Counted from the stretch's first letter, positions 17,033 through 26,041 are shown. The stretch: 64,000 nt of DNA from Solirubrobacterales bacterium (GCA_003132505.1 PKXY01000028.1:138291-202290), one strand, 5' to 3'. The notes: generated by a model from the letters alone, not told the origin. Translations and numbers: made by a program.

Positions 17033-17629
17033 TTGTCGGCGCTCGCGCTCAGCAGCAACGTATTCTGGATCACGGCCCGCGCGGCAGGCCTCGCGGCGTT
17101 GGTGCTCGTCAGCGCCTCTGTCGGCGTCGGCGTCGCGTTGAGCGGTCGGCTCGACACGTCGAGCGGGTCCGATCTCCGCATTGCTCACGAAGCGCTGTCG
17201 CTCGCGGCATTCGCGATGATCGCGCTGCATGTCCTGGCGCTGCTCGAGGACTCCTACTTCCACCCGAGCATCGCCGACATCGCAATCCCCGTCCAGCTCG
17301 ACTACCGCGAGCCGTATATGGCGATCGGGATCATCGGCGGCTGGGGCACGATCCTGCTCGGCCTCTCCTACTACATCCGCGGTCTGATCGGCATCGCGCG
17401 CTGGAAGGTCTTGCACCGCCTGACCGGCGTCGCCTGGGTGCTCAGCGTGATCCACACGCTCGGCGAGGGCAGCGACAGCGGCGCCGCCTGGTTCATCGCC
17501 GTCGTCGTGCTGACGGTGCTGCCGACGGTGCTGCTGATCCTCGTGCGCCTCTCGAACAAGCGCCGTCCGCCGGCGCGCCTCCTACCGCTGGCTCGGTCTC
17601 TACTGCGTCCACGCGGGAGCGGCATGTAG
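17033..17629 (+). CDS. Ferric-reductase-like transmembrane protein (second copy)
   Basis: This 198-residue membrane protein has about six helices and two pairs of histidines: AHEALSL with IALHVLAL, and VLHRLTG with VIHTLGEGSD. The HTLGxGSD motif is shared with the protein at 10546-11304, so the two are paralogues. A TTG start is used at 17033 (MSALALSS); no strong ribosome-binding site is seen, consistent with coupling to the small upstream gene. There is no flavin domain. It is predicted to bind two b haems and carry electrons across the membrane. Confidence 0.75.
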   Translation: MSALALSSNVFWITARAAGLAALVLVSASVGVGVALSGRLDTSSGSDLRIAHEALSLAAFAMIALHVLALLEDSYFHPSIADIAIPVQLDYREPYMAIGIIGGWGTILLGLSYYIRGLIGIARWKVLHRLTGVAWVLSVIHTLGEGSDSGAAWFIAVVVLTVLPTVLLILVRLSNKRRPPARLLPLARSLLRPRGSGM

Positions 17630-17630
17630 A

Positions 17631-17654
17631 CGGCTCGCAGCAAACGGCGAGCCG
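17631..17654. terminator. Bidirectional hairpin terminator candidate
   Basis: CGGCTCGC at 17631-17638 pairs perfectly with GCGAGCCG at 17647-17654 (8-bp stem, 8-base loop). It begins one base after the stop of the cytochrome-like gene and lies 24 bases from the stop of the convergent glxA. It lacks a T-tract, as is common in high-GC actinobacteria. Confidence 0.6.
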
Positions 17655-17677
17655 CGCGGCAACCGCCAGGCACTCGC

Positions 17678-19627
17678 TCAGTCGACGTGAACCCAGTACG
17701 CCGTCGACGGGGTGCCGGCGGGGTTTGTGACGAAGAGCATGTACCAGTCGGACGGTACGAGCCCCTCGTTGGTCGGGATGGTGACGAGGATCGAGTCACC
17801 GTCGCGGACGACGCTCAGTTCGATCGAGCGCTGGACCGTGTTCGTGACGTGTGTCGAGGCGCCTGGCGCGATGAGTCGCGCGCCCTGGATCAGGCTCGCG
17901 TTCGGTGTGCTGAACCGAACGGTCTCCCCGCGGGTGATCGCGCGCGGTCCGCCGGTGATCTTGGGGCGTGCGCCGTGGTAGAGGTACGGCGGGGAATAGA
18001 TCTCGATGTCCTGCTGGAAGTAGCCCTGGATGCTGTCGGTCTTGTCGCCGAACAGGGGGTTACCGCCGAGCGTGATGATCCGTCCGTCGGGCAGTAGCAG
18101 CGCCTCGGAGTGATAGTCGCGGCCGATGGTCGGGCTGGCCAGCGCGCTGATCTTGTTCGTCGCTGGGTTGTAGATGTGGCAGGTGAGGATGTCCGAGCCG
18201 AGCTCGCCGCGGTAGTAGCGGGAGCCGCCGGTGATCAGCACCTTGTTGTCGGGCAGGATCACGACGCTCGGATAGCGCGTCGGCTCGGGCAGGCTGGGGC
18301 CCGGAGTCCAGTGCGGCTTCTTGTCGTTGAGGTCGACGATCGCCGTTCGTGCGGTCGCTTTGTTCGATTGTCCGACCCCGCCACCGCCGATGATCATGTA
18401 CTTCTGTGCCTGCGCTGGCGGTAACAGCACGCTGGCGCTGGTCTCGGTGTCGTTCGGGTTCTTCAGTCCCAGGATGTCCGTAAAGCCGTTCGTCGTGAGG
18501 TTCCAGATGCCGGGGGTTCGACCGACCGTCGCCGACCCATACCCGGCGTTGCTACCGCTGAAAAAGAGGTTCCCGTCCGGCATCAGGAACAGCGCCGGGT
18601 AGGTGGGGAATACGCGTGTGAGCTTCGGGGTCAGCGTCCACTTCTTCGTCGCCTCCGAGAAGATCTCGGTCTGGCCCTGGATCATCTGCCCAAATTCGTT
18701 GAGCCCTGACACGGCGAGCACCTCGCCGTTCTTAAGGCCAACGAGCGATGGGTACCAGCGTGCGATGTTGAGGTTGCTCACGTGCTCGTAGCTCTCGGTC
18801 GCCGGGTTGAAGATGTAGGACTTGTGCGAGCCCCAGAACGTCTGCTGGGTCATGTTGAGCGTGTTCGTCACGCCATAGAAGTTCTGCGCATCGACCGGAT
18901 AGTGGCCGAGGATCCTGAACTGCGTCAGTTCCTTGATATCTGCCCGCTTGCCTCTTTTGATCGCATGGACCCAGGTAGGGGTTTGGCTCTCGGTGACGGT
19001 CGTGACCCTGCGCCGGCCGACCCGCCGGGTTCGCTTGATCGCCGGATTGATCGTGACCCCTACCGTCGTCACGTACATCAGGCCGGTCGGGGACTCGAGC
19101 TTTGTCCCGGCGGGCACCTTGAAGGGCAGACCGTTCGGCGACTGGTCGTCGAGCAGCAACACGCCGGCGGCCCGCTTCACGGCGGTTGCGAGGACCTCGT
19201 AGCGGGCGGTGCCGCCGGCGATCAGCAGCTTCCCGTCGGGTAGGAACGTGTGGCCGGAGCAGAACAGATCGCTGGGCGTGTGGATCAGCTTGAACGTGTT
19301 GTTCGCCGGGTTGTAGATCATCGACTTGAAGCGCCCCGCCCTGAAGTTCCCGAGGTTGTTCCCCGAGCCCGCGACGATCAACACCTTGCCGGTGTAGAGC
19401 AGCGCCGAATGGATCGCGTTGATCTTGTACTTGGCCTCGAGGTGAAGGGTTACCCAGTGGCCGTATTTCACCTTGTAGGCCTTGGTGTTGATGACGTAGT
19501 TGTGAATCACGCCAGCGGCGACCGACACGATCACCGGGCCGTTGACCGCAAGCAGGATTGTCGTGAGCACGAGCCCAACGATGTTCTTGTGGATGCGGCC
19601 TCGGGGGCGTCGCCGCGGACTCATCAC
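17678..19627 (-). CDS. glxA: GlxA-like copper radical oxidase (galactose-oxidase family)
   Basis: This is a membrane-anchored oxidase of 649 residues with an N-terminal signal-anchor helix (about 15-40), a seven-bladed kelch-type propeller and a C-terminal DUF1929 domain. By alignment of motifs with galactose oxidase, Cys123 (FCSGH) and Tyr292 (ARWYPS) would form the Tyr-Cys cofactor, with Tyr505-His506 (GRDYHSEA) and His593 (ASTHVTNT) as copper ligands; all are present. In Streptomyces, GlxA works with CslA to make or process a beta-glucan needed for hyphal-tip function. Its ATG overlaps the cslA stop, so the two are one operon. The activity here is inferred from residue conservation and context. 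Confidence 0.9.
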   Translation of the reverse strand: MMSPRRRPRGRIHKNIVGLVLTTILLAVNGPVIVSVAAGVIHNYVINTKAYKVKYGHWVTLHLEAKYKINAIHSALLYTGKVLIVAGSGNNLGNFRAGRFKSMIYNPANNTFKLIHTPSDLFCSGHTFLPDGKLLIAGGTARYEVLATAVKRAAGVLLLDDQSPNGLPFKVPAGTKLESPTGLMYVTTVGVTINPAIKRTRRVGRRRVTTVTESQTPTWVHAIKRGKRADIKELTQFRILGHYPVDAQNFYGVTNTLNMTQQTFWGSHKSYIFNPATESYEHVSNLNIARWYPSLVGLKNGEVLAVSGLNEFGQMIQGQTEIFSEATKKWTLTPKLTRVFPTYPALFLMPDGNLFFSGSNAGYGSATVGRTPGIWNLTTNGFTDILGLKNPNDTETSASVLLPPAQAQKYMIIGGGGVGQSNKATARTAIVDLNDKKPHWTPGPSLPEPTRYPSVVILPDNKVLITGGSRYYRGELGSDILTCHIYNPATNKISALASPTIGRDYHSEALLLPDGRIITLGGNPLFGDKTDSIQGYFQQDIEIYSPPYLYHGARPKITGGPRAITRGETVRFSTPNASLIQGARLIAPGASTHVTNTVQRSIELSVVRDGDSILVTIPTNEGLVPSDWYMLFVTNPAGTPSTAYWVHVD

Positions 19628-21519
19628 GCCGCCTCGGTCCTCGCCTCAGTGCTGGCGACGAGCGGGTGCGCTGGGCTTTCCAACGCCTGCCGACCCCGTC
19701 GCGGCCTCGTGCTCCTCGCGAGTCTGAGACGGGTGACACGTGCCCTCAGGCAGTCCACGCGCCACATCGCGATCGGCACGAGACAGACAACGAGCGAGAG
19801 TAGTGACCACACGGCCATCCAAGGGTTGACGTGGCCGCGCAGCCCAGCAATGACGAAGCCGGGGATGATCGGCGCAGCCCAGAGGAAGTGGAGCCGGAAC
19901 GTGTGCATGCTGTCGCGGCTCGCGGCGTCGCCCTTCGGGGTCACGGCAAACGCGGTCCGTCGGCGCCGTAGCCCGGCGAACAGGGCTGCCGCGTAGATCG
20001 GCGCTGACAGCGCCGAGATGAACAGCCCGTTCAACCCCGGCGAGCCCTCCTCCTCATGTGGGCTGATGCTGTGCCGGCGATTCCAGAAGTACAACCCGAT
20101 CTGCAGGGCGGCGCCATCGAAATAGAGGAGCAACCACAGATGCGGTGACACGGTCAGTCCGCCCACTCCGAGAACGAGATAGATGAGGCCACTCATGACA
20201 CCCAGCATCCACGCGAGCCCCGACGCCGGGTAGTAGGTCAGCAGCTGCGCATAATGAATCGCGCGGCGCGGTCCCAACCGCAGCACGGACCGTGGAAATT
20301 GGACGAGGATCACCTCGATGGCGCCGAGTGCCCACCGGCCCTGCTGGATGAAGTAGTCGGTGAAGGTCGTCGGGCCTTCCCCGACAGCCAAAAGGTCGGG
20401 TGTGTACACCGAGCGGAAGCGGTGGCCGGTCTTTGGATTGCGCGTCGAATGCACGGCGATGCTCGTGGCCAGGTCCTCGGTGACCGAGTCCTTCAGTCCT
20501 CCGATCGCAACCAGCGCCTCGATCCGCATCGCATTGTTCGTGCCCACGAGCATTGGAATCCCTCCAGCGTTTGAAGCCCGTTGCAGCAGCGACTGGAACA
20601 CGAACTGCTGGGACTCGCCGCACCTGGCGATGAACTGATCGGAATTGCCGTAGACCTGCGGACCGACGACGTAGGCGACATCGGGATCGCGAAAGTAGCC
20701 CAAGAGTCGCTCTGCCATGCTCGCGATCGGCACGTGATCGGAATCCACCGATACGAGAAAATCGTAGTTAACACCTTGCGAGAAGAGCCATGCGTTGTAG
20801 TTTCCGTGCTTGGTGCGCGCCTTGAATGGTCCGGCTGGCTGATTCCAGCGTTCGATTCCGTGGCGGCTGAAGTGCCGCACACCGAGCGCGCTGCAGGTCG
20901 CCTTCACCTCGGGATCGTCGCCCTCGTCCAGCAACCAGACGTCGATCGGTCCGTCATGGCGAACCCGCAGAGCCGCCTCGAGCGTTCGCCGGACCATCGC
21001 GATCGGCTCCTGACTCGGCACGATCGTTGTGATGAAGGCGACGCGCGTCCCCCGCTGTGGCCACACCGGCACGGGGTCTCTCGCGAGCAGCGAGGCTCGG
21101 CAGATGATCCACATGCTGATGACGGCGAATAGGCCGATGGCGGCGGTGTTAAAGAGCATCACCATCGAGGCCACGCGCAACCACCCGTGGTGCAGGTAGA
21201 ACTGCCAGTGGCTCGGGAGCATCATCAGCCACACGAAGAAGCTGGTGATGCATACGAGCGCGATCACGACGAACATGGTTGTCCTGATCGGGCGCAATCC
21301 GCCGAGGCGCCTGTACTGCACGCGGTAGTTGCCGTCGTCGCCCGGGTTGGTTAGCTCACCTGAGAGGACACTGAAGCGGGCGTAGTCATAGCGGGCCCCC
21401 GGACCGTCGAACGACCGCCTGCCGCCGTCCTCGTTTGGCCTGCCGCCGTCCTCGTTTGTGTCCGCAGCCGGCGCGGCCGGGAGCACCCAACTGCGGGCGC
21501 TGGCAGGCCTTAGCGGCAT
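19624..21519 (-). CDS. cslA: Cellulose-synthase-like processive GT2 (CslA)
   Basis: This is a membrane beta-glycan synthase of about 631 residues. Two helices precede the catalytic domain and several follow it. The processive GT2 motifs are intact (positions counted from the upstream TTG frame): Asp in VWLLDEGDD (about 208), DSDH (269-272), TED (357-359) and QQGRW (402-406). The ATG at 21519 (MPLRPAS) was preferred to the upstream TTG at 21549. It is the first gene of the cslA-glxA pair. A soluble PilZ domain is not visible, so control by cyclic-di-GMP is not supported from the sequence. The product is probably a cellulose-like glucan. Confidence 0.92.
   Translation of the reverse strand: MPLRPASARSWVLPAAPAADTNEDGGRPNEDGGRRSFDGPGARYDYARFSVLSGELTNPGDDGNYRVQYRRLGGLRPIRTTMFVVIALVCITSFFVWLMMLPSHWQFYLHHGWLRVASMVMLFNTAAIGLFAVISMWIICRASLLARDPVPVWPQRGTRVAFITTIVPSQEPIAMVRRTLEAALRVRHDGPIDVWLLDEGDDPEVKATCSALGVRHFSRHGIERWNQPAGPFKARTKHGNYNAWLFSQGVNYDFLVSVDSDHVPIASMAERLLGYFRDPDVAYVVGPQVYGNSDQFIARCGESQQFVFQSLLQRASNAGGIPMLVGTNNAMRIEALVAIGGLKDSVTEDLATSIAVHSTRNPKTGHRFRSVYTPDLLAVGEGPTTFTDYFIQQGRWALGAIEVILVQFPRSVLRLGPRRAIHYAQLLTYYPASGLAWMLGVMSGLIYLVLGVGGLTVSPHLWLLLYFDGAALQIGLYFWNRRHSISPHEEEGSPGLNGLFISALSAPIYAAALFAGLRRRRTAFAVTPKGDAASRDSMHTFRLHFLWAAPIIPGFVIAGLRGHVNPWMAVWSLLSLVVCLVPIAMWRVDCLRARVTRLRLARSTRPRRGRQALESPAHPLVASTEARTEAA
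21418..21458. repeat. Tandem 21-bp repeat inside cslA
   Basis: Two 20-base identical units (21418-21437 and 21439-21458) at a 21-bp period encode a doubled NEDGGR-type segment in the disordered N-terminus of CslA. It is an in-frame seven-codon duplication, likely from replication slippage. Confidence 0.8.
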
Positions 21520-21737
21520 GGTTACATAATTCTGGCGGTCTTGTTGCAAAGGTCTTTGGACAACTGTCTAAGGTGATTGGTCAGCGCGTCGACACCCCCG
21601 TCAGACGGCGCCTACGGCTGCACTCGGAGGCGACTGAGGAGGCGTGTGCGCTGGGCGTGCGCCTCATCGGCCGTGCCACCGCGACGAGCATAGGTGCTGG
21701 TGAAAACACGATGGCGTAGTGATCCCCACTTACGGGT

Positions 21738-21804
21738 GGGTAACTTTGTCACCAGGTGCGCGGGCTGACGGGCACTTGCTGACAAAGTGGTGAAAAAACT
21801 ACCC
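21738..21804. promoter_or_regulatory. Long nested inverted repeat in the cslA upstream region
   Basis: ACTTTGTCA (21743-21751) and TGACAAAGT (21780-21788) are perfect complements. Inside them AGGTGC faces GCACTT, and outside them GGGTA (21738-21742) faces TACCC (21800-21804) across a bulge containing an A6 run. The element lies upstream of cslA on the minus strand, after the decayed second cslA copy. It could be a terminator of the old copy, a leader structure for cslA, or the end of a mobile element. Confidence 0.5.
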
Positions 21805-21924
21805 AGTTGGACAGCGGAAACGGCTCCGCGACCACCGCGCCGATCCTTCGCGCGCTATCGATGCTCCACGCCAACGACAGCGCGGGCTCGGTCGCGTGCA
21901 GCGCGCGCGAGGCTCGCAGAGGTG

Positions 21925-22610
21925 TTGGGCTTTTCACCTTCACGGTGGGCGAGCTCGAGCCGTCAGCCGCTCGGCGCCGTAGATCGCGATCGGCAGGAGA
22001 CAGACGAGCAGCGAGAGCGCCGACCACACGTACATCCAGGAGTTGGTGTTCGGTGCAGCACGGCGAAGACAAATGCGGCGACGATCGCCGCAGCCCACAG
22101 CAGGTGGCGACGGAAGGTGCTCAGGTTGTCGTGACTCGACGCATCGCCTTTGGGGGTGACGACGAAGGCGGTGCGACGACGCAGCAGAGCTGCGAACAGC
22201 GCGGAGACGTAGATCGGGACGGTGAGCGCCGAGATGAACATCCCCGCAACTCCGGACGAGCCGCTGTCCTCATGCGGGCTCACGTTGTGACGGCGATTGC
22301 AGAAGTAGAGCCCCACCTGCAGCGCGGAGTTGCCGCAATAAAGAAACAGCCGCAGCCGGAACGACACGGTGATGCTGCTCGTGCCGAGCGTGAGGTAGGT
22401 GATGCCGCTAGTGACGCCGAGCATCCAAGCGATCGCCGCGGTCGGGTGATGGGCCATCAGCAGGGCGTAATGGAGCGCTCGGCGCGGCCCGAGCCCCCAC
22501 AGCGCCCGCGGGAGGTGGCGCATGACCGCCTCGTTGGCGCCGAGTCACCAGCGGACTGTTGTCGGTGAACGTCCCCGGCCGCTCACCGCAGGATGTGATC
22601 GCTGCGCTCC
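21925..22610 (-). pseudogene. Decayed C-terminal fragment of a second cslA-like gene
   Basis: The translation is close to the C-terminal half of the intact CslA: GPRRALHYALLMAHHP, WMLGVTSGITYLTLG and TAFVVTPKGDASSHD each have an obvious counterpart. Upstream, GERPGTFTDN and RW-stop-LGANEAVM match GEGPTTFTD and RWALGAIEV, so an in-frame stop sits right after the catalytic QxxRW site. Near the 3' end the frame shifts: the continuation NSWMYVWSALSLLVCLLPIA is in another frame. The first 60 per cent, including the catalytic domain, is missing. It arose by duplication or transfer and is non-functional. Confidence 0.85.
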
Positions 22611-22834
22611 ACACCAGCCGGCCAGTTCGCAGGCGCTTTTTGCGCCGCATCCGTCGCGGTGAATACGGCGACCGAGGCGGAGCGTTCGCCGCCAACCGCT
22701 GAGAGCGCCCCACAACCGAGCGCCGCTGGCTTCGGCCTACGACTTCGTGGCCCGCTCTGGCTCGACCGCGGCTATCCTGCGTGACCGGGCTGGCGCGTCG
22801 CGGAGACGTGGCCCATGCACCTCCCGGCCTTGTG

Positions 22835-23884
22835 ATGCGAAGGCGCGCTTCAATCCACGCCGGACTGCTTCTCACGACCGCGACGGTGATCGCGCTGATG
22901 ACAGCCGGGTGCGGCTCCCAGGCTCCGAGCAAGCCGGGCAAGGTCGCTGCGAAGCCAAAGCTACGGGCGAATCCAAACGATCCGCTCTCCACGCGCTCGT
23001 TCTACGTCGATGACGTGTCGGCGAAGCTCGATGCCGAGCAGCTGCGCACCGCGGGACAATCGACGGAGGCCCGCGCGATGGCGAGCCTCGCCGCCGAGCC
23101 GACCGCGACATGGCTGACCGGGCAAAGCAACGTGCGCGCCGTCGTGAGCGCGCTGACCGGCCGTGCCAGTGCCGCCGGGAAGAGCGCGCTGCTCGTCGCC
23201 TACGACATTCCCGGTCGCGACTGCGGCGGCTACTCGGCGGGTGGCGCGCCGTCAGCTGCTGCGTACAGGCGCTGGATCACGGAGTTTGCGACCGGAATCG
23301 GCGATCGGGCCGCGACCGTGATCGTCGAACCGGACGCGATCGCGGAGTCGCTCACGTCCGCGTGCACGGCGACGCCGATGATCGCCGAGCGTCTCCCGCT
23401 GCTGCGCTTCGCCGTACAAACGCTGAGGGCGCAGCCGAACACGACGGTCTATCTCGACGCCGGTAACCCCGGCTGGATCAGGCCGGCAACCAGGCTCGTG
23501 CCGTCGCTGCGGGCGGCCGGAATCGCCGAAGCGAACGGCTTTGCCCTCAACGTGGCGAACTTCTACAAGACGAGCGTCGTGACCGCCTACGGCCAGACGC
23601 TCTCCCGGGCGCTTCACGGCAAGCACTTCGTGATCGACACGAGTCGTAACGGCGACGGCGCACCGCCCTCGTCGGGCCCCGGACTCGCCTGGTGCAACCC
23701 GCCCGGCAGGGCGCTGGGGCATCCTCCGACGACGGATACAGGCAACCCGGTCGTTGATGCCTACCTCTGGATCAAGACCCCAGGCGACAGCGATGGGACG
23801 TGCAATCGAGGCGATCCGCCGGCGGGTCAGTGGATGGAGCAGTACGCGCTCGGGCTCGCCCTCCGCAGCTCGCTGGCGCACTGA
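22835..23884 (+). CDS. Glycoside hydrolase family 6 lipoprotein (endoglucanase/cellobiohydrolase)
   Basis: This is a secreted beta-1,4-glucanase. The ATG at 22835 begins a signal peptide ending in a lipobox (LMTAGC, Cys26), so the enzyme is probably tethered to the membrane. The GH6 catalytic motifs are present: YDIPGRDCGGYSAGG (Asp129), VIVEPDAIAE (Asp167, equivalent to the general acid), HFVIDTSRNG and YLWIKTPGDSDG. It has 349 residues and no carbohydrate-binding module. A lipid-anchored glucanase beside a cellulose-synthase-like gene suggests trimming or release of the home-made glucan rather than foraging. Confidence 0.9.
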   Translation: MRRRASIHAGLLLTTATVIALMTAGCGSQAPSKPGKVAAKPKLRANPNDPLSTRSFYVDDVSAKLDAEQLRTAGQSTEARAMASLAAEPTATWLTGQSNVRAVVSALTGRASAAGKSALLVAYDIPGRDCGGYSAGGAPSAAAYRRWITEFATGIGDRAATVIVEPDAIAESLTSACTATPMIAERLPLLRFAVQTLRAQPNTTVYLDAGNPGWIRPATRLVPSLRAAGIAEANGFALNVANFYKTSVVTAYGQTLSRALHGKHFVIDTSRNGDGAPPSSGPGLAWCNPPGRALGHPPTTDTGNPVVDAYLWIKTPGDSDGTCNRGDPPAGQWMEQYALGLALRSSLAH

Positions 23885-23942
23885 GGAGCAACCAGACGAG
23901 CGGAGACTCGGGCTTCACGGCTGGCGTGGCAGTCGGGGCGAT

Positions 23943-23985
23943 TGCTTTCACGCCGATAAAGCAGCCGCCGTCCGCGCTCGACGGC
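23943..23985. terminator. Two hairpins between the convergent GH6 genes
   Basis: TGCTTT (23943-23948) pairs with AAAGCA (23958-23963), and GCCGTC (23967-23972) pairs with GACGGC (23980-23985). They lie side by side in the 190-bp gap between convergent genes. No T-tract is present, so a role in termination is inferred. Confidence 0.35.
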
Positions 23986-24076
23986 AGTCACGACAGAGCA
24001 CACTTCAGCTCGGACGGCTCTTGGAAGCCGGCCAGGGACGCTGCACGCCCAGCAGGCCGGGTGCTCGCGGTCCGGC

Positions 24077-25555
24077 TCAGAACGCTGCGTTACTCGCCAG
24101 GCCGAGCGCGTAGCTCGTCCACCACGTCCCGGCGCCCGGGCCGCCGTTACAGGTGCCGTCCGATTGGCCGGGGTCCTTGATCCAGAGGTAGGCATCGATC
24201 TGCGAGTTGCCGGTGTTCGCCGTTGGCGGGGCCCCGAGGCCGCGGCCCGGTGGGTTGCACCAGGTGTCGCCCGGTCCCTGGCCGTTGCGGCTCGTGTCGA
24301 TGACGAAGTGCGATGTGTTGCCCAGGGCGCTGTTGATCGCCTCGCCGTAGGCGGTCTCGGAGGCGGTCGTGTCGAAGTTGGAGACGTTGAGCGAGAAGCC
24401 GCGGGCCTTGGCGATGCCTGCCTGCTGAAGCCGCGAGGCCATCGTCGCCGCCGACTGCCAGGTCGCGTTGCCCGAGTCCAGATAAACCGCGGCGAGCGGG
24501 TCCGTGGTCAGGGTGTCAACAGCGTAGTTGAGCAGCTGGTAGTAGCTCGTCTGCTCGCTCGAGCTCAAGCACGAGAGCTCCGGTAGGGCGTCGGGCTCGA
24601 CGATCACGATGGCTCGGCGGCCCGCGAGGCCGGCAACCATCCCATTAATGAACGTCTCGTAAGCCGCCGGGCTCGAAGCCCCGCCGGCCGAGTAGCCGCC
24701 GCAGTCGAGCCAGGGCAGGTCATAAGCCACGATCACCGGCTCCGCACCGGTCGCTGCCGCGGCGCTGACCCACGAACCGACATCGGCTTGGGGGTTGCTG
24801 GTCCAGTCACCGAACCACTCTGCCTCCGGCTGCCCGGCGATCTTGTTGAGCAGCGCCGCGTTTGCGGTCTGTCCGGCAGCTGTGGCCTGCTGCATCGCCT
24901 GCACAGCGTCTGAGTTCGGATCGACGTAAAGCTTTTGTCCCGCGATCGGATCCCCCGACGGAGTGACAACCGGCACCGCTACGCTCGGCGTTGCCTGCCC
25001 GCTCGTTCCCGAAGTCGTCGGGTGCGGCTTCTTGAGCGCCGGGTAGCGGATCAGCACCTTCGTCGACCAGTGCGCGCCCTTGACCTTTGCCCTGACGCGG
25101 AAAGCGACAGTCCGCCCGGCGTGGTCGTGCGTATCGACGTGGGTGCCCTTCACCACGTAGTACACATCGATGTGCTTCTTCTTGCCGTGCTTGACGACCT
25201 CGCGGATCACATAGGTCGATACCCCGTGGAGCGCTGACCACGTCAGCGTCATGCCCTTGCGACTCAGTTTGGGTGCCCGGCGGTCGACGCCGTGGTGGCG
25301 CTTGCCTGCGTGCTTGTGGTGGCGCTTGCCGGCGTGGTGGCCGTGACCTTTGTTCGAGGTCTGCGCCAGGCCCGCCGAGAGCAGGGGCGAGCTGACGAGC
25401 AAAGCCGGCGGCGCTGCGGCATCGGCGATCGCGGCGCTGCCCGCGCCACACACGAGAAGGACGGCCAGCGCGAGTGCCCCAACGCGCAGCGAGCGCACGC
25501 TGAACAGAGCGCGTCGTGCTACGTGGCTTCGGCTCGCTGCGGCCGCTTTACGCAT
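24077..25555 (-). CDS. Secreted GH6 glucanase with FN3-like domain and His/Lys-rich linker
   Basis: This is a second GH6 enzyme, 492 residues from the ATG at 25555 (MRKAAAASRSH); the longer open frame upstream is of poor quality. It has a signal peptide ending near CGAGSAAIADAAA. A His/Lys/Gly-rich stretch follows (GHGHHAGKRHHKHAGKRHH), then a fibronectin-III-like segment (KGMTLTWSALHGVSTYVI to STKVLIRYP), a Pro/Thr/Ser linker and the GH6 domain. Catalytic motifs: YDLPWLDCGGYSAGG, VIVEPDALPE, HFVIDTSRNG and WIKDPGQSDG. The family hydrolyses beta-1,4-glucan with inversion. The basic His-rich stretch could bind the wall or metal ions. Confidence 0.9.
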   Translation of the reverse strand: MRKAAAASRSHVARRALFSVRSLRVGALALAVLLVCGAGSAAIADAAAPPALLVSSPLLSAGLAQTSNKGHGHHAGKRHHKHAGKRHHGVDRRAPKLSRKGMTLTWSALHGVSTYVIREVVKHGKKKHIDVYYVVKGTHVDTHDHAGRTVAFRVRAKVKGAHWSTKVLIRYPALKKPHPTTSGTSGQATPSVAVPVVTPSGDPIAGQKLYVDPNSDAVQAMQQATAAGQTANAALLNKIAGQPEAEWFGDWTSNPQADVGSWVSAAAATGAEPVIVAYDLPWLDCGGYSAGGASSPAAYETFINGMVAGLAGRRAIVIVEPDALPELSCLSSSEQTSYYQLLNYAVDTLTTDPLAAVYLDSGNATWQSAATMASRLQQAGIAKARGFSLNVSNFDTTASETAYGEAINSALGNTSHFVIDTSRNGQGPGDTWCNPPGRGLGAPPTANTGNSQIDAYLWIKDPGQSDGTCNGGPGAGTWWTSYALGLASNAAF

Positions 25556-26041
25556 CAGATTCAATTCGGCTGCCCCCGCCGCGTCGCTCCGATGGACACA
25601 CGCAAAGACCTCGCGCGCCGGCGCAAGAACATGCGCCCAGCGATCTAGTCGGCAGACCCCAACCGCAACTGAAGTACGTGCACGGGCATCGATCACCCGT
25701 CGAACCCGCGTGAACCAGCGCACATGCTCAAGCACCTCTCAGGGTGGCTTGCATAAACCGCCTCGTCTTCGCTGCCTACCGAGTTAGCTGACGGGCTCGC
25801 GCTAAACGACAGCGCTACTCGTGGCTACGCACGAGATTCGCCCCAACCTTCTGGGTCCCCGGTCCCCTGGCACCGAGCCAGGGATTCGGCAAGTCGGCGC
25901 ACGCTAGCATCCGGCCGAGACCGAGTTGTCATAAAGCTGCACAGATTTACGGAAATTGCGGCTTTATGAGGGCTCTGCGTCGAGCCAGCCGCCCCGCTCG
26001 CCGCAGGTTCGCGCCACTCCGGACCCCAAAACGGCGGCGGC
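25556..26041. other. Intergenic stretch between GH6 and SCO genes
   Basis: No convincing gene is seen in about 490 bases. It contains a nested inverted repeat (25930-25968, listed separately) and should hold the promoter of the GH6 gene, which reads away from here on the minus strand. Confidence 0.4.
25930..25968. repeat. Nested dyad CATAAAGC...GCTTTATG
   Basis: A perfect 8-bp inverted repeat (25930-25937 and 25961-25968) encloses a smaller, nearly co-centred one (ATTT-acgg-AAAT, 25945-25956). It is strikingly AT-rich for this genome and lies about 375 bases upstream of the GH6 start and 75 bases beyond the SCO stop. It is a candidate operator or transcript structure. Confidence 0.5.

Noticed and set aside
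18732-19739. 335-codon minus-strand open frame within glxA/cslA
   Set aside because: Alternative frame of glxA with no motif.
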